From Anaerolineae bacterium (GTDB taxonomy: Bacteria; Chloroflexota; Anaerolineae; 4572-78; J111), in contig JAGRBY010000024.1 of the NCBI GenBank assembly GCA_020433835.1, positions 1 to 27,114 on the forward strand: DNA of 27,114 bases, given 5' to 3'. Shown here piece by piece: positions 15,930 through 23,962 of the stretch. A model generated the notes under the pieces. It made no database searches and had not been told where the DNA came from. It was given only the letters and a program-made list of their open reading frames with translations. Positions within the stretch are counted from its first letter, which is position 1; each line of letters opens with the position of its first letter. The position numbers were made by a program, and so were the translations under genes.

Positions 15930-17363
15930 GTGTCATCTCTGTCGCCATCGCTTGTGACGATTCCATTTCCTGATCAAAGCGATGATCTGATCGATATTCA
16001 ACTCTCTGCGCGGGCAATCACGCTGGCTGTTGATGAGATCGTCACCATTCATGCGACTCTCACCAACAAAGGCCCATCTACAGCCCTTTTTGATATGGAA
16101 ATTCTGGGCTTAAAGGCCGATTGGCTGATAGTGCCTGATCTCAATTTGAAACTTGGCCCAGGCCAACAGCATGTTATACCCATTACGCTTAAGCCGCCCC
16201 GCTCTTCATCCAGCCGTGCCGGAGTTCATCATTTTGCTCTAAAAATGACCTCGCCCACATATCCCCATCACTATTGCCAGCAGCGAGCTATGCTCACCAT
16301 TCAGCCCTACTATAATTTTGTAATCGAGGCCTTAACGCCCCGTCAGCAATCGCTTTCCTGGGTTAAGTCGGCGGCTGATTATACATTATCGCTCACCAAT
16401 ACGGGCAACATTAGCACGCGCCTTAGGCTGACGGGTGTCGATCAAGATGCCAATTGCCATTTTGAGTTTCGGAGTCCCCAAGAAACCATCGCCTTGGCCG
16501 AACAGGCTGATGTATTGCTTGTACCTCAAGAAACAGTTGATGTTTCAATACGGGTCACGCCAACCACCAAACCTTGGTTAGGGATCGGCCAACAGCTTCA
16601 CAATTTTACCATTACGGCGCTTTTGCCGGAGAGTAACGTCTCACGCTCGGTTTTAGGGCAGCTGTCTCAAAAGCCTTTTGTTGGGCCAGGTACAGCCGCT
16701 TTATTGGGGCTTGCCTTTTTACTACTCAGCATCTTGGTTTTGCAACCCTTCTTTGCGCGATCCTCCGATAGGGTTTTTCAAGTAGCCCTTGCTACGCCTG
16801 TCCAAAAAAATGCGTTTCAAAGCGCAATACCTCTCCCCGCACCGACCGTTGAAATGGCCCCCGATCAATTGACTGCTCCATCAACTGCCATTCAGGCGGG
16901 CTATGAGCCGATGTTCCAACAAATTGCCTATCAATACAATCTCGATTGGCATCTGTTGGAAGCCATTGCCTATCACGAGAGCGGGATGAATCATCGCGCG
17001 GTCGGTGCTTCTAATGATTTGGGGTTGATGCAGGTTATTCCTTCTACCTGGAATGAATGGGCCCCGCGACTCAATGTTTCCGATCCGTTTGATCCTCATA
17101 GCAACATTTTAGTCGGAGCGGCCTATCTGGCTCACGTGCGCGATTTCTGCCATACCCGTGGCTATCTCGAGCCGCAGTGGATGTTAATTGCTTACAACTG
17201 GGGGCCAACCCAGTTGGATCTCTTTTTAGACAATGGTGGTACCTGGGGCGATATTCCTCTGGCCCAGCGGCAGTATGCGCTGACAATTCTCGATATATCA
17301 ACCCGGCGCAGTGACGGGCAGATGCCTTCTCAAGAATTTTACACCTTTGATGCAGAAAATTAG
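15930..17363 (+). CDS. lytic transglycosylase with N-terminal Ig-like domains and one central membrane helix
   Basis: A 477-residue protein. Residues 1 to about 245 hold two beta-rich, NEW3/CARDB-like domains (ATLTNKGPSTALFDMEI; LSLTNTGNISTRLRL), but no signal peptide is visible before them. One transmembrane helix lies at about 252-275, then a Pro/Ala-rich linker. The SLT domain spans about 325-455, with the catalytic Glu350 in YHESGMN, the GLMQVIPSTW motif (about 367-376), GAAYLAHV and AYNWGP. It would cut peptidoglycan glycan strands. For the SLT part to be outside, the N-terminal domains would lie inside the cell, which is odd for such folds. The GTG start has GGAAGGAAG upstream. A terminator follows 120 nt after the stop. 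Confidence 0.82.
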   Translation: MSSLSPSLVTIPFPDQSDDLIDIQLSARAITLAVDEIVTIHATLTNKGPSTALFDMEILGLKADWLIVPDLNLKLGPGQQHVIPITLKPPRSSSSRAGVHHFALKMTSPTYPHHYCQQRAMLTIQPYYNFVIEALTPRQQSLSWVKSAADYTLSLTNTGNISTRLRLTGVDQDANCHFEFRSPQETIALAEQADVLLVPQETVDVSIRVTPTTKPWLGIGQQLHNFTITALLPESNVSRSVLGQLSQKPFVGPGTAALLGLAFLLLSILVLQPFFARSSDRVFQVALATPVQKNAFQSAIPLPAPTVEMAPDQLTAPSTAIQAGYEPMFQQIAYQYNLDWHLLEAIAYHESGMNHRAVGASNDLGLMQVIPSTWNEWAPRLNVSDPFDPHSNILVGAAYLAHVRDFCHTRGYLEPQWMLIAYNWGPTQLDLFLDNGGTWGDIPLAQRQYALTILDISTRRSDGQMPSQEFYTFDAEN

Positions 17364-17485
17364 CGTAGGGTATTCGTAGGGTTTCCGGCAAGTTGGCATC
17401 GATTACACGTCAAGTTATGCACTGAAGATAGGGGGTATACTGAGGCTAAGTCAAAAGTATATTTGACGCTTTTTCTCCTCCTTTT

Positions 17486-17518
17486 AAAAAAGCCGGGTCG
17501 TGGCAGCCCGGCTTTTTT
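17486..17518 (+). terminator. intrinsic terminator
   Basis: AAAAAAGCCGGG (17486-17497) pairs with CCCGGCTTTTTT (17507-17518) around a 9-nt loop. It separates the transglycosylase and tex transcripts. The remainder of the 253-nt spacer holds only the tex promoter. Confidence 0.9.
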
Positions 17519-17551
17519 GATTTTAAACATAACTGAAGGGACTTGTGTCTC

Positions 17552-17580
17552 TTGCCGCCTCCATTCTTCTATGTTATCCT
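17552..17580 (+). promoter_or_regulatory. possible tex promoter
   Basis: TTGCCG (17552-17557), 17 nt, TATCCT (17575-17580). It lies inside the open 5' extension of the tex frame and so supports the internal GTG start at 17617. Confidence 0.35.
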
Positions 17581-17616
17581 ATTTTTGACGATATCTTATG
17601 CTACAGAGGAATAACC

Positions 17617-19791
17617 GTGAGTATCGATTTTGCAAAAAAGATCGCAGCTGACCTCAATGTGCGCCCCAACCAGGTCGCCCATTCAATAGAATTGTTTGAC
17701 GCGGATAATACCGTCCCGTTTGTTGCTCGCTACCGTAAAGAGGTAACGGGCGGCTTGGACGAAGTTCAACTGCGTACCATTTTAGAGCAGTTAACCTATC
17801 TGCGTAACCTTGAAGCCCGTAAAGAGACGGTGCTAAAGAGCATCGAAGAACAAGGCAAACTAACCGATGAATTGCGCCAGCATATCGAGGAAGCTGTCAC
17901 CCTGCAAGAGGTTGAGGATTTATACCTGCCGTACAAACCCAAACGCCGTACCAGGGCTACCATTGCCCGTGAACGCGGCCTGGAGCCTCTGGCTGATCAG
18001 ATCCTTAGCCAAGATTTAACCAAAGGTCATTTAGATACTATCGTGGCTCAATACCTTAATGATGAGGTCGCCAGCACTGAGGATGCACTGGCCGGCGCGC
18101 GCGATATTATTGCTGAGGCCGTTGTTGAAGATGCGGTCATCCGAGCATTTATCCGTGATCGAACCCGTCGTGAGGCTGCTTTGGTCGTAAAGTTGAGCGA
18201 TAAAGCCAATGACGAGCGTGGTGTCTACGAGGCCTATTATGACTACCGCGAAGAGCTGCGCAACATCCCACCTCACCGGCTTTTGGCTATCAACCGGGGT
18301 GAACGAGAAGGTATTCTCAAGGTCAAACTCGATGCACCGGACGACGATTTTATCGCCCGGATGCAAAAGTACAAAATCAAAAATTCCAAATCGATTTTCA
18401 CCGATCAACTTCGCGCCGCCATTGCCGATGGCTACAAACGCCTTTTGGCTCCGTCTCTCGAAACCGAACTGCGTGGTGAAGTAACGGGAACCTCCGACAC
18501 CCACGCCATCGATACATTTGCCACCAACCTACGCCAGCTCTTATTGCAGCCGCCGGTCAGGGGCAAGACGGTTATCGGCATCGATCCGGGCTTTCGCACC
18601 GGCTGCAAAGTTGCGCTTGTTGACGCTACCGGGAAGTTTTTAGGGGGAGTAACCATCTATCCCCATCCACCGCAAAAGCGTTGGAATGAAGCTAAGGATA
18701 TCCTGATTAAGCTGATCACCGAGCGAGGCGCGGATATTTTGGCCATCGGCAACGGTACAGCTAGCCGCGAAAGCGAGACTCTGGCGGCTGAAGTTGTCGG
18801 CGAGGCGCAGAAGCGCATCGGCAAAGATCGAGAGTTAGCCTATATCATCGTTAATGAGGCCGGGGCATCGGTCTATTCGGCCAGCGATCTGGCTCGGCAG
18901 GAGTTCCCGGATTTAGATGTGAGCATGCGCGGTGCCATTTCGATTGCCCGCCGCTTGCAGGATCCGTTGGCGGAACTGGTTAAGATCGATCCCAAATCTA
19001 TCGGCGTTGGTTTGTACCAACACGATGTTAATCAGAAACAACTGGCCGAATCGCTCGATGCGGTTGTTGAGAGTGCTGTGAACCACGTTGGTGTGGATGT
19101 AAATACAGCCAGCGCTCCACTGCTGAGTTATGTTGCCGGTATCAGTCGACGCGTGGCTAATGCCATTGTCAAGCATCGTGAAGAAAATGGCCCTTTCAAA
19201 AGTCGTAAGGATTTGTTGAAGGTTAAAGGGTTAGGCGCGAAAACCTATGAGCAGGCGGTTGGCTTTTTGAAGATACCTGACGGCCAGGTAGAGCTGGATA
19301 ATACCTTTATCCACCCCGAAAGTTATGCTGTTGTTGAGCGGCTGTTTACTTATTTGGAAGTACGGGGCGATGAAAAGGATCTTCCGGGCAAAATAGAAAC
19401 CTTGAAAAACAAGGGCGATCTAAAGCGACTGTCCGCCCAGCTGGAAGTGGGGGAAATGACATTGGCCGATATTTTGGATTCGTTAGCCAAACCGGGCCGT
19501 GACCCCCGCGATGAATTACCACCGCCCCTTTTAAGACAGGATGTATTATCTATTGAAGATTTGAAGGAGGGAATGGTTCTCACCGGAACCGTGCGCAATG
19601 TAGTTGATTTTGGCGCATTTGTTGACATTGGTGTCAAACAGGATGGCCTGGTACATATTAGTCAACTGGCAGACCGATATGTAAAAAATCCTTTTGAAGT
19701 TGTCAGTGTTGGAGATGTCGTCAAAGTCAAAGTTATGAGCATCGATGCGGCTCGTGGCCGTATCGGCTTGAGTATGAAAGAGGCTAATTAA
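17617..19791 (+). CDS. tex: Tex family S1 RNA-binding transcription accessory protein
   Basis: A 724-residue Tex protein, the usual size, which associates with RNA and RNA polymerase in the cytoplasm. The N-terminal helical region (about 1-310) starts IDFAKKIAADLNV and includes VPFVARYRKEVTGGLDE. A YqgF/RNase H-like domain follows from about 316 (VIGIDPGFRTGCKVALVD), then helix-hairpin-helix motifs (about 496-556, with NTASAPLLSYVAGI and KVKGLGAKTYEQ), and a C-terminal S1 domain (about 650-721, GTVRNVVDFGAFVDIG). I chose the GTG at 17617 because AGAGGA lies 6 nt upstream and ISIDFAKK-type starts are typical of Tex; the frame is open back to a TTG at 17545. The phosphatase gene follows 5 nt later, so the two are cotranscribed. 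Confidence 0.95.
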   Translation: MSIDFAKKIAADLNVRPNQVAHSIELFDADNTVPFVARYRKEVTGGLDEVQLRTILEQLTYLRNLEARKETVLKSIEEQGKLTDELRQHIEEAVTLQEVEDLYLPYKPKRRTRATIARERGLEPLADQILSQDLTKGHLDTIVAQYLNDEVASTEDALAGARDIIAEAVVEDAVIRAFIRDRTRREAALVVKLSDKANDERGVYEAYYDYREELRNIPPHRLLAINRGEREGILKVKLDAPDDDFIARMQKYKIKNSKSIFTDQLRAAIADGYKRLLAPSLETELRGEVTGTSDTHAIDTFATNLRQLLLQPPVRGKTVIGIDPGFRTGCKVALVDATGKFLGGVTIYPHPPQKRWNEAKDILIKLITERGADILAIGNGTASRESETLAAEVVGEAQKRIGKDRELAYIIVNEAGASVYSASDLARQEFPDLDVSMRGAISIARRLQDPLAELVKIDPKSIGVGLYQHDVNQKQLAESLDAVVESAVNHVGVDVNTASAPLLSYVAGISRRVANAIVKHREENGPFKSRKDLLKVKGLGAKTYEQAVGFLKIPDGQVELDNTFIHPESYAVVERLFTYLEVRGDEKDLPGKIETLKNKGDLKRLSAQLEVGEMTLADILDSLAKPGRDPRDELPPPLLRQDVLSIEDLKEGMVLTGTVRNVVDFGAFVDIGVKQDGLVHISQLADRYVKNPFEVVSVGDVVKVKVMSIDAARGRIGLSMKEAN

Positions 19792-19796
19792 ACGTT

Positions 19797-20528
19797 ATGA
19801 AATTGTATATCATCCGGCACGCCCAATCGACCAACAACGCGCTGGCTAATCAAAAAGATCGTGTAAATGATCCTCCGCTTACCGAACTAGGGTTGAAACA
19901 AGCCAAAATCGTCGCCGAACACCTGGCTCACGGGGTTGATCCGGAATATATCGTTGGTGTATCAGAAGAAGATACCGCTGCCGATAGCCGTCAGGGTTAT
20001 AAAATCGATCATCTCTACTGCAGTGCCATGCATCGATCAATGTTAACCGCCAAGCCAATTAGCGAAGCTCTGGGACTAACGCCTGAGATATGGCTTGACA
20101 TCCATGAGCACGGCGGTATTTTTTTGGATCATGGTGGTGATAAAGGCATTATCGGCTATCCCGGTAAGACGAGGCCGGAGATTTTAGCCGAATTCCCGAA
20201 TTACATTTTGCCCCCCACCATAACGGATGAGGGCTGGTGGCGTCCGGAACAGGGCAGGGAGGATTGGCCGGGCTGCCATGGTCGCGCCATTCGGGTATAT
20301 CGAACTTTATGCGAGCGAGCCGCCAGCCGCGAGAACATCGCTATTGTTACACACGGCGGTTTTATGGATGCGCTTATGAAAGCCATCACCAACCAACTGC
20401 CCAGCCCTAACCTAATTTATCACCATTACAACACGTCAATTACCCGAGTTGATTTTCGCCCGGACGGAAAAACAGATATACGCTATATTAATCGCTTCGA
20501 CCATCTACCAGTCGAGATGATTTCTTAA
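19797..20528 (+). CDS. histidine phosphatase family protein
   Basis: A 243-residue phosphoglycerate-mutase-like phosphatase. The catalytic RHA motif is at 7-9 (nucleophile His8), followed by STNN. The second arginine lies in YCSAMHRSMLTA (about 74-85), an acidic residue in IHEHGG, and the second histidine in VTHGGFMDAL. All four core positions are present. The substrate is not predictable: the family includes sugar-phosphate and small-molecule phosphatases. An insertion rich in His, Gly and Trp (about 100-160) makes it longer than minimal members. The ATG is 5 nt after the tex stop; the AGAGG near 19778-19783 inside tex may drive coupled translation. A strong terminator follows. Confidence 0.88.
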   Translation: MKLYIIRHAQSTNNALANQKDRVNDPPLTELGLKQAKIVAEHLAHGVDPEYIVGVSEEDTAADSRQGYKIDHLYCSAMHRSMLTAKPISEALGLTPEIWLDIHEHGGIFLDHGGDKGIIGYPGKTRPEILAEFPNYILPPTITDEGWWRPEQGREDWPGCHGRAIRVYRTLCERAASRENIAIVTHGGFMDALMKAITNQLPSPNLIYHHYNTSITRVDFRPDGKTDIRYINRFDHLPVEMIS

Positions 20529-20560
20529 CCTTAAGATAAACCGGTTGAATAAATAACGTA

Positions 20561-20600
20561 AAAAGGAGATTAGACAATCATTCATTCTAATCTCCTTTTA
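20561..20600. terminator. bidirectional terminator
   Basis: AAAAGGAGATTAGA (20561-20574) pairs with TCTAATCTCCTTTT (20586-20599), 14 bp, loop 11 nt. It lies between the convergent phosphatase and 78-residue protein genes. Confidence 0.85.
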
Positions 20601-20659
20601 TTTTAGCTGTATTCGGTAGCACATTGCTTATTATGAGAAAGGCAATATGGTTTTCGTAG

Positions 20660-20896
20660 CTATACTTTATTTTGTTTCGTTTCTTGTTTATCTATGAAGT
20701 CAATAGCGTTGTCGATGACTGCACGCACAGCAAGAAGCTGTTCTTTCGAAGCATTGCGCAGGTGACGCCGAACGTTTTCAGGCTCAAACTGCTCCTTAGC
20801 ATCTTTCGCTTCCTCATAAATACCTTCGATACCTTCTTTCAACCAATCCAAAAAAACAAATTCTTTGAAAGGTCCACCTTGATCCGCTTTTGCCAT
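20660..20896 (-). CDS. small helical protein of unknown function (78 aa)
   Basis: A charged, mostly helical protein. The middle (LKEGIEGIYEEAKDAKEQF) and the C-terminal part (RNASKEQLLAVRAVIDNAID) are amphipathic. A 'KE.LLAVR..ID.AI' segment of this type recurs in small proteins of Chloroflexota (recalled, not checked). There is no signal, membrane segment or Cys. The ATG has AGAGGTG about 6 nt upstream and a near-consensus promoter 48 nt away, so expression is likely. It lies downstream of the AP2 gene but has its own promoter. Function unknown. Confidence 0.75.
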   Translation of the reverse strand: MAKADQGGPFKEFVFLDWLKEGIEGIYEEAKDAKEQFEPENVRRHLRNASKEQLLAVRAVIDNAIDFIDKQETKQNKV

Positions 20897-20943
20897 AATA
20901 ACACCTCTTTATAACGTACAAACTAATAAAGATTACTGCGAAT

Positions 20944-20972
20944 ACTATACTAGGCGGGCACCGATTCGTCAA
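20944..20972 (-). promoter_or_regulatory. promoter of the 78-residue protein gene
   Basis: On the minus strand TTGACG (20972-20967), a 17-nt spacer, TATAGT (20949-20944). Both hexamers match consensus at five of six positions. Leader about 40 nt. Confidence 0.7.
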
Positions 20973-21001
20973 TTGAGTTGATTAAAAGTAGTCGAAAAAT
21001 T

Positions 21002-21529
21002 TTATGCGCTTTGTTCTTGAGGTTGCGCTTGTTCTTCCTCGTGCTCGCCTTCACCCTCTGAACCGTTCATTGCCGGCAGCGGCTTACCATAAATTTCTTC
21101 TTCTTTTTGCCGTCTAATTTCGCAAGCTCTGCGGAAAGCTTCCTCTTCGCCATATTTTTCAATAGACACCGAGGTTCGCTTCATTTTGCCGGGGCCGGGA
21201 CTCCAAGTTACTTCATAAACTTCGTAGCCACCGGGTCGGCCTTTTTTGCCGGAACTTTTTCGACGACGTCGGACACCAATGACCCCTGAACGGTTACGGG
21301 GACTAACCTGAACAACGGTTCGTTCGCTGCGCGGTTTGCCTAATTTCCGTTCCAAATCGTCGCGATATTTGATAGCTTCTTGCAAACCTTGATCTTTATC
21401 ACCAAAACGTGCATCGCTAAAGAATTTGGAATGCATCTTTCCTTTAAAGTAAACCCGTACATACCAACCATGTGTTTTCTTTTTTGCGTCATCTATGCGA
21501 CTAATGCTTTTGTAACCACTGTCAGCCAT
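21002..21529 (-). CDS. tandem AP2-domain DNA-binding protein
   Basis: A 175-residue basic protein with two copies of an AP2/ERF-like unit. The first (about 5-66) runs SISRIDDAKKKTHGWYVRVY, a beta-sheet then the helix EAIKYRDDLERKLGKP. The second (about 82-149) runs GVIGVRRRR, YEVYEVTWSPGPGKMKRTSV and the helix EEAFRRACEIRRQKEEEIYGKP. Both end in a matching helix plus Gly-Lys-Pro. The acidic, Gln-rich tail (150-175) is probably disordered. There is no HNH nuclease domain, unlike many bacterial AP2 proteins, so a role as DNA-binding regulator is likely. AAGGA lies 8 nt before the ATG. Three ACATAAGC octamers lie just upstream (21579-21620). Confidence 0.8.
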   Translation of the reverse strand: MADSGYKSISRIDDAKKKTHGWYVRVYFKGKMHSKFFSDARFGDKDQGLQEAIKYRDDLERKLGKPRSERTVVQVSPRNRSGVIGVRRRRKSSGKKGRPGGYEVYEVTWSPGPGKMKRTSVSIEKYGEEEAFRRACEIRRQKEEEIYGKPLPAMNGSEGEGEHEEEQAQPQEQSA

Positions 21530-21578
21530 TTGTTTATCCTTTCTACCCGCTTAATTGAATTGTTACCTATGTTATTTT

Positions 21579-21620
21579 GCTTATGTCCAAAAAAATTTTG
21601 TTACATAAGCATACATAAGC
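21579..21620. promoter_or_regulatory. three ACATAAGC octamers, possible operator
   Basis: The octamer ACATAAGC occurs at 21603-21610 and 21613-21620, 10 bp apart (one helical turn), and inverted as GCTTATGT at 21579-21586. The group lies 50-91 bp upstream of the AP2 gene and within the divergent spacer shared with tRNA-Sec. A binding site for the AP2 protein is an inference. Confidence 0.45.
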
Positions 21621-21656
21621 GATCATCTGTTTCTATTTTACCCCATAAATGAAAAC

Positions 21657-21685
21657 TTGCCAATTCCAAACTATTCTGGTTAAAT
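21657..21685 (+). promoter_or_regulatory. promoter of tRNA-Sec
   Basis: TTGCCA (21657-21662), a 17-nt spacer, TTAAAT (21680-21685). Transcription would start about 7 nt before the mature tRNA. Confidence 0.5.
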
Positions 21686-21698
21686 CGTGTGACCAAAT

Positions 21699-21794
21699 GG
21701 GAGTGGTTGTCGTCCGGTGGCGGCCCTGGTCTTCAAAATCAGTGGGCGGTTGCGAGCAGCAAGCGTCGGTGGGTTCGACTCCCATCTACTCCCG
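21699..21794 (+). tRNA. selC: tRNA-Sec (UCA anticodon)
   Basis: A 96-nt tRNA with all selenocysteine-tRNA features. The acceptor stem has 8 bp (21699-21706 with 21786-21793). The D stem has 6 bp with a 4-nt loop CGGT (21709-21724). The anticodon arm (21726-21742) carries the loop CTTCAAA with UCA at 21733-21735. The long variable arm (about 21745-21767) has one mismatch. The T arm has 5 bp and loop TTCGACT (21769-21785). Acceptor plus T stem thus make the 8+5 bp of bacterial tRNA-Sec. The discriminator is G94 of this block (21794), and CCA is not encoded (CTA follows). It reads UGA as selenocysteine with SelA, SelB and SelD, none of which is in the window. Confidence 0.93.
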
Positions 21795-21822
21795 CTATTC
21801 TTCTTGAAAAATATGCAAATAA

Positions 21823-21866
21823 AAACTCGAAGGATATATACATTTTACACCCTTCGAGTTTTTTTT
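21823..21866. terminator. bidirectional terminator between tRNA-Sec and lpdA
   Basis: AAACTCGAAGG (21823-21833) pairs with CCTTCGAGTTT (21851-21861), followed by more T. It lies between the tRNA and the convergent lpdA gene. Confidence 0.85.
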
Positions 21867-21909
21867 GTCAATTGGCTGTGGTTGTTTTGTTGCAATACCT
21901 TGCAAGAAC

Positions 21910-23292
21910 CTACATATGTATCGGCTCTCCAAGGGCCGAGTGGGCTGCCTCCATTACGGCCTCACTGAGCGTAGGATGGGGGTGAACCGTGTTGGCTAAC
22001 TCTTCCAGTGTTGTTTCAAGCCCAATCATTCCGGTTGGTCCGGCTAACAACTCAGTTACGTGGGGGCCAATCATGTGAACCCCCAGCACTTCATTATATT
22101 GTTCTTCCGCGATAATTTTTACAAAGCCATTGTTGTCATTGAGACCCAATGCTTTGCCGTTGACCTGAAAAGGAAATTTGCCAACTTTCACGGAATAGCC
22201 CTGCTCTTTTGCCTGAGCTTCGGTCAACCCCACCGATGCCACTTCCGGATGCGTATAGGTACAGCGCGGCATGTTGGCATAATTGAGAGGCCGCGTTTCG
22301 TGCCCCACAATAGCTTCCGCGGCAATAATGCCCTGCGCACTGGCTACGTGCGCCAGCGCCAGTTTACCCGTTACGTCGCCGATGGCATAAATACCGGGTA
22401 CATTGGTCTCCATTTTATCACCGATATCAATAAAGCCACGCTCGGTAAGCTTTACACCTACTTCTTCTAAACCAAGATTTTCGGTGTTGGGCAAAACGCC
22501 AATAGAGATAAGTGCCATTTGGGCTTTGATCTCTTCTTTTTTGTCGTCTTTGCTCACGGTTACCGTGACACTATCACCATGATCATCAATTTTTTCTACT
22601 TTCGTACCGGCCCGAATTTTTACACCAGAGCGGCCGAACAGCTTATCCATCTCTTTGCTGACTTCTTCATCTTCCAAGGGCAGCACCCGGGGTAAAAGCT
22701 CAACAATGGTTACATTGGCTCCATAAGAGCTAAAAACGTATGAGAACTCCATGCCAATAGCCCCAGCCCCGATAACCACGATTGACTCAGGTACTTTGGT
22801 TTGTTGCAAGGCTTGATGATAGGTTAGCAGCGTTTTGCCGTTAATTTCAAGACCAGGGATTAAGCGTGCTCTGGCTCCAGTTGCAATGATGATGTTTTTG
22901 GTCTGATGCACTTCATCGCCGACCTGTACTTCGGTAGCGCTTTTTAATTTCCCGACTCCTTCGAGGACATCAATCTTGTTCTTTTTCATCAAAAAGCCGA
23001 TACCCTTAACCAGCCGCTGGCTAACCTGACGGCTGCGTTTGTGGGCTACGCTGTAATCGAGTTCTAGGTTATCAAACTTAAAACCTAGAGCTTTCCCCTC
23101 GTGTTTAAGAATATGAGCCACTTCAGCATTGTGAATAAGCGATTTGGTTGGAATACAACCCCAGTTTAGGCAGATACCCCCTAAATGTTGCTTTTCAACA
23201 ACAGCCGTTTTTTGGCCCAGTTGGCTAGCTTTAATGGCGGCAACATATCCTCCCGGACCGCCCCCAATAACAATTGTGTCGTAACTTCCCAT
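21910..23292 (-). CDS. lpdA: dihydrolipoyl dehydrogenase (E3)
   Basis: A 460-residue FAD flavoprotein that reoxidises dihydrolipoamide with NAD+, serving 2-oxo-acid dehydrogenase complexes or glycine cleavage. The FAD-binding GGGPGG lies at 10-15, the redox disulfide Cys41/Cys46 in GGICLNWGCIPTKS, and the NAD-binding GAGAIGMEFSYVF at about 174-186. AIGDVTG contacts FAD (about 308-314), and the catalytic His439/Glu444 pair lies in HPHPTLSE near the C-terminus. Length and motifs are fully typical. AAAGGTG lies just before the ATG. It stands alone: no E1, E2 or gcv gene is adjacent, so its complex cannot be named. Confidence 0.95.
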   Translation of the reverse strand: MGSYDTIVIGGGPGGYVAAIKASQLGQKTAVVEKQHLGGICLNWGCIPTKSLIHNAEVAHILKHEGKALGFKFDNLELDYSVAHKRSRQVSQRLVKGIGFLMKKNKIDVLEGVGKLKSATEVQVGDEVHQTKNIIIATGARARLIPGLEINGKTLLTYHQALQQTKVPESIVVIGAGAIGMEFSYVFSSYGANVTIVELLPRVLPLEDEEVSKEMDKLFGRSGVKIRAGTKVEKIDDHGDSVTVTVSKDDKKEEIKAQMALISIGVLPNTENLGLEEVGVKLTERGFIDIGDKMETNVPGIYAIGDVTGKLALAHVASAQGIIAAEAIVGHETRPLNYANMPRCTYTHPEVASVGLTEAQAKEQGYSVKVGKFPFQVNGKALGLNDNNGFVKIIAEEQYNEVLGVHMIGPHVTELLAGPTGMIGLETTLEELANTVHPHPTLSEAVMEAAHSALGEPIHM

Positions 23293-23349
23293 TGTTACAC
23301 CTTTCTGATTTGAGATATTTGAACGCAGACATGTGGAGATACGCGTTAA

Positions 23350-23355
23350 AGTATA
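23350..23355 (-). promoter_or_regulatory. possible lpdA -10 element
   Basis: TATACT on the minus strand, 58 nt before the ATG. No good -35 was found. Confidence 0.3.
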
Positions 23356-23499
23356 CCATAACCTTAATTGTTTAAGAAAACTTTTGACGTGGTCTATTAT
23401 TCGACGCGCTGAAGATAGTGAACCTTACACAGCAAGGAATTGACAGTTATGGTGTGCTCAACAGGCTAAAGCGGTAACATCTTTAAATCTAAATTGTAG

Positions 23500-23528
23500 T
23501 TGGCAACAATGAAAATTTTGTGTACAAT
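23500..23528 (+). promoter_or_regulatory. promoter of the 103-residue protein gene
   Basis: TTGGCA (23500-23505), exactly 17 nt, TACAAT (23523-23528). The longer reading frame would begin on this same TTG, which shows that the upstream start is false. Leader about 50 nt. Confidence 0.65.
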
Positions 23529-23583
23529 ACTAATTGGCAATAAGTTTCGTAAAAGTAATCTGCAAAATCAAGGTGAAAACGAG

Positions 23584-23895
23584 ATGATAGAAAACCAAAA
23601 ACCGTCTTATATTACCATCGTAGAAGGCCCTCCACCTGAGTTTCGAGATGTTTCAAGTGAGTGGTCTATTGGCGTTTTCGAAGGCATGGATGGTAGCGAA
23701 ATTGCGGTGTGTGAAATGCGTGCGTTTAATGGTCCTCAACTAGTTAAACGCTGTCAAGATGCCTGGCAGGAAGGTCGACCGGCCCGGCTGGATTTTCCCA
23801 CGGATGATGGGGTACGCGGTGAGCTTGACATTGTAGCTATCCGCTGGGAAGAAGTTGAAGAAGGCCATAAAATTTATTTGTGGGTAAAGATTTAG
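23584..23895 (+). CDS. small protein of unknown function (103 aa)
   Basis: An acidic, soluble 103-residue protein that I do not recognise. It reads as alternating beta strands and short helices: PSYITIVEGPPPEFR, WSIGVFEGMDGSEIAVCEMR, a helix around PQLVKRCQDAWQ, then RGELDIVAIRWEE and a closing strand KIYLWVKI. It has two Cys and no signal or membrane segment. The ATG at 23584 has AAGGTG 8 nt upstream, and the promoter at 23500-23528 rules out the longer frame. It is a single gene between lpdA (divergent) and a histidine kinase (convergent). Context gives no clue to function. Confidence 0.75.
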   Translation: MIENQKPSYITIVEGPPPEFRDVSSEWSIGVFEGMDGSEIAVCEMRAFNGPQLVKRCQDAWQEGRPARLDFPTDDGVRGELDIVAIRWEEVEEGHKIYLWVKI

Positions 23896-23962
23896 CACCT
23901 ATCAGGAATTATAACTTTTGTTATGACTTCTATCGTCTACGGCAATGATGCTGTGGGCGATT

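Noticed and set aside
17545..17616. 24-residue N-terminal extension of Tex from a TTG.
   Set aside because: It covers a possible promoter, has no ribosome-binding site and is not part of the Tex family N-terminus.
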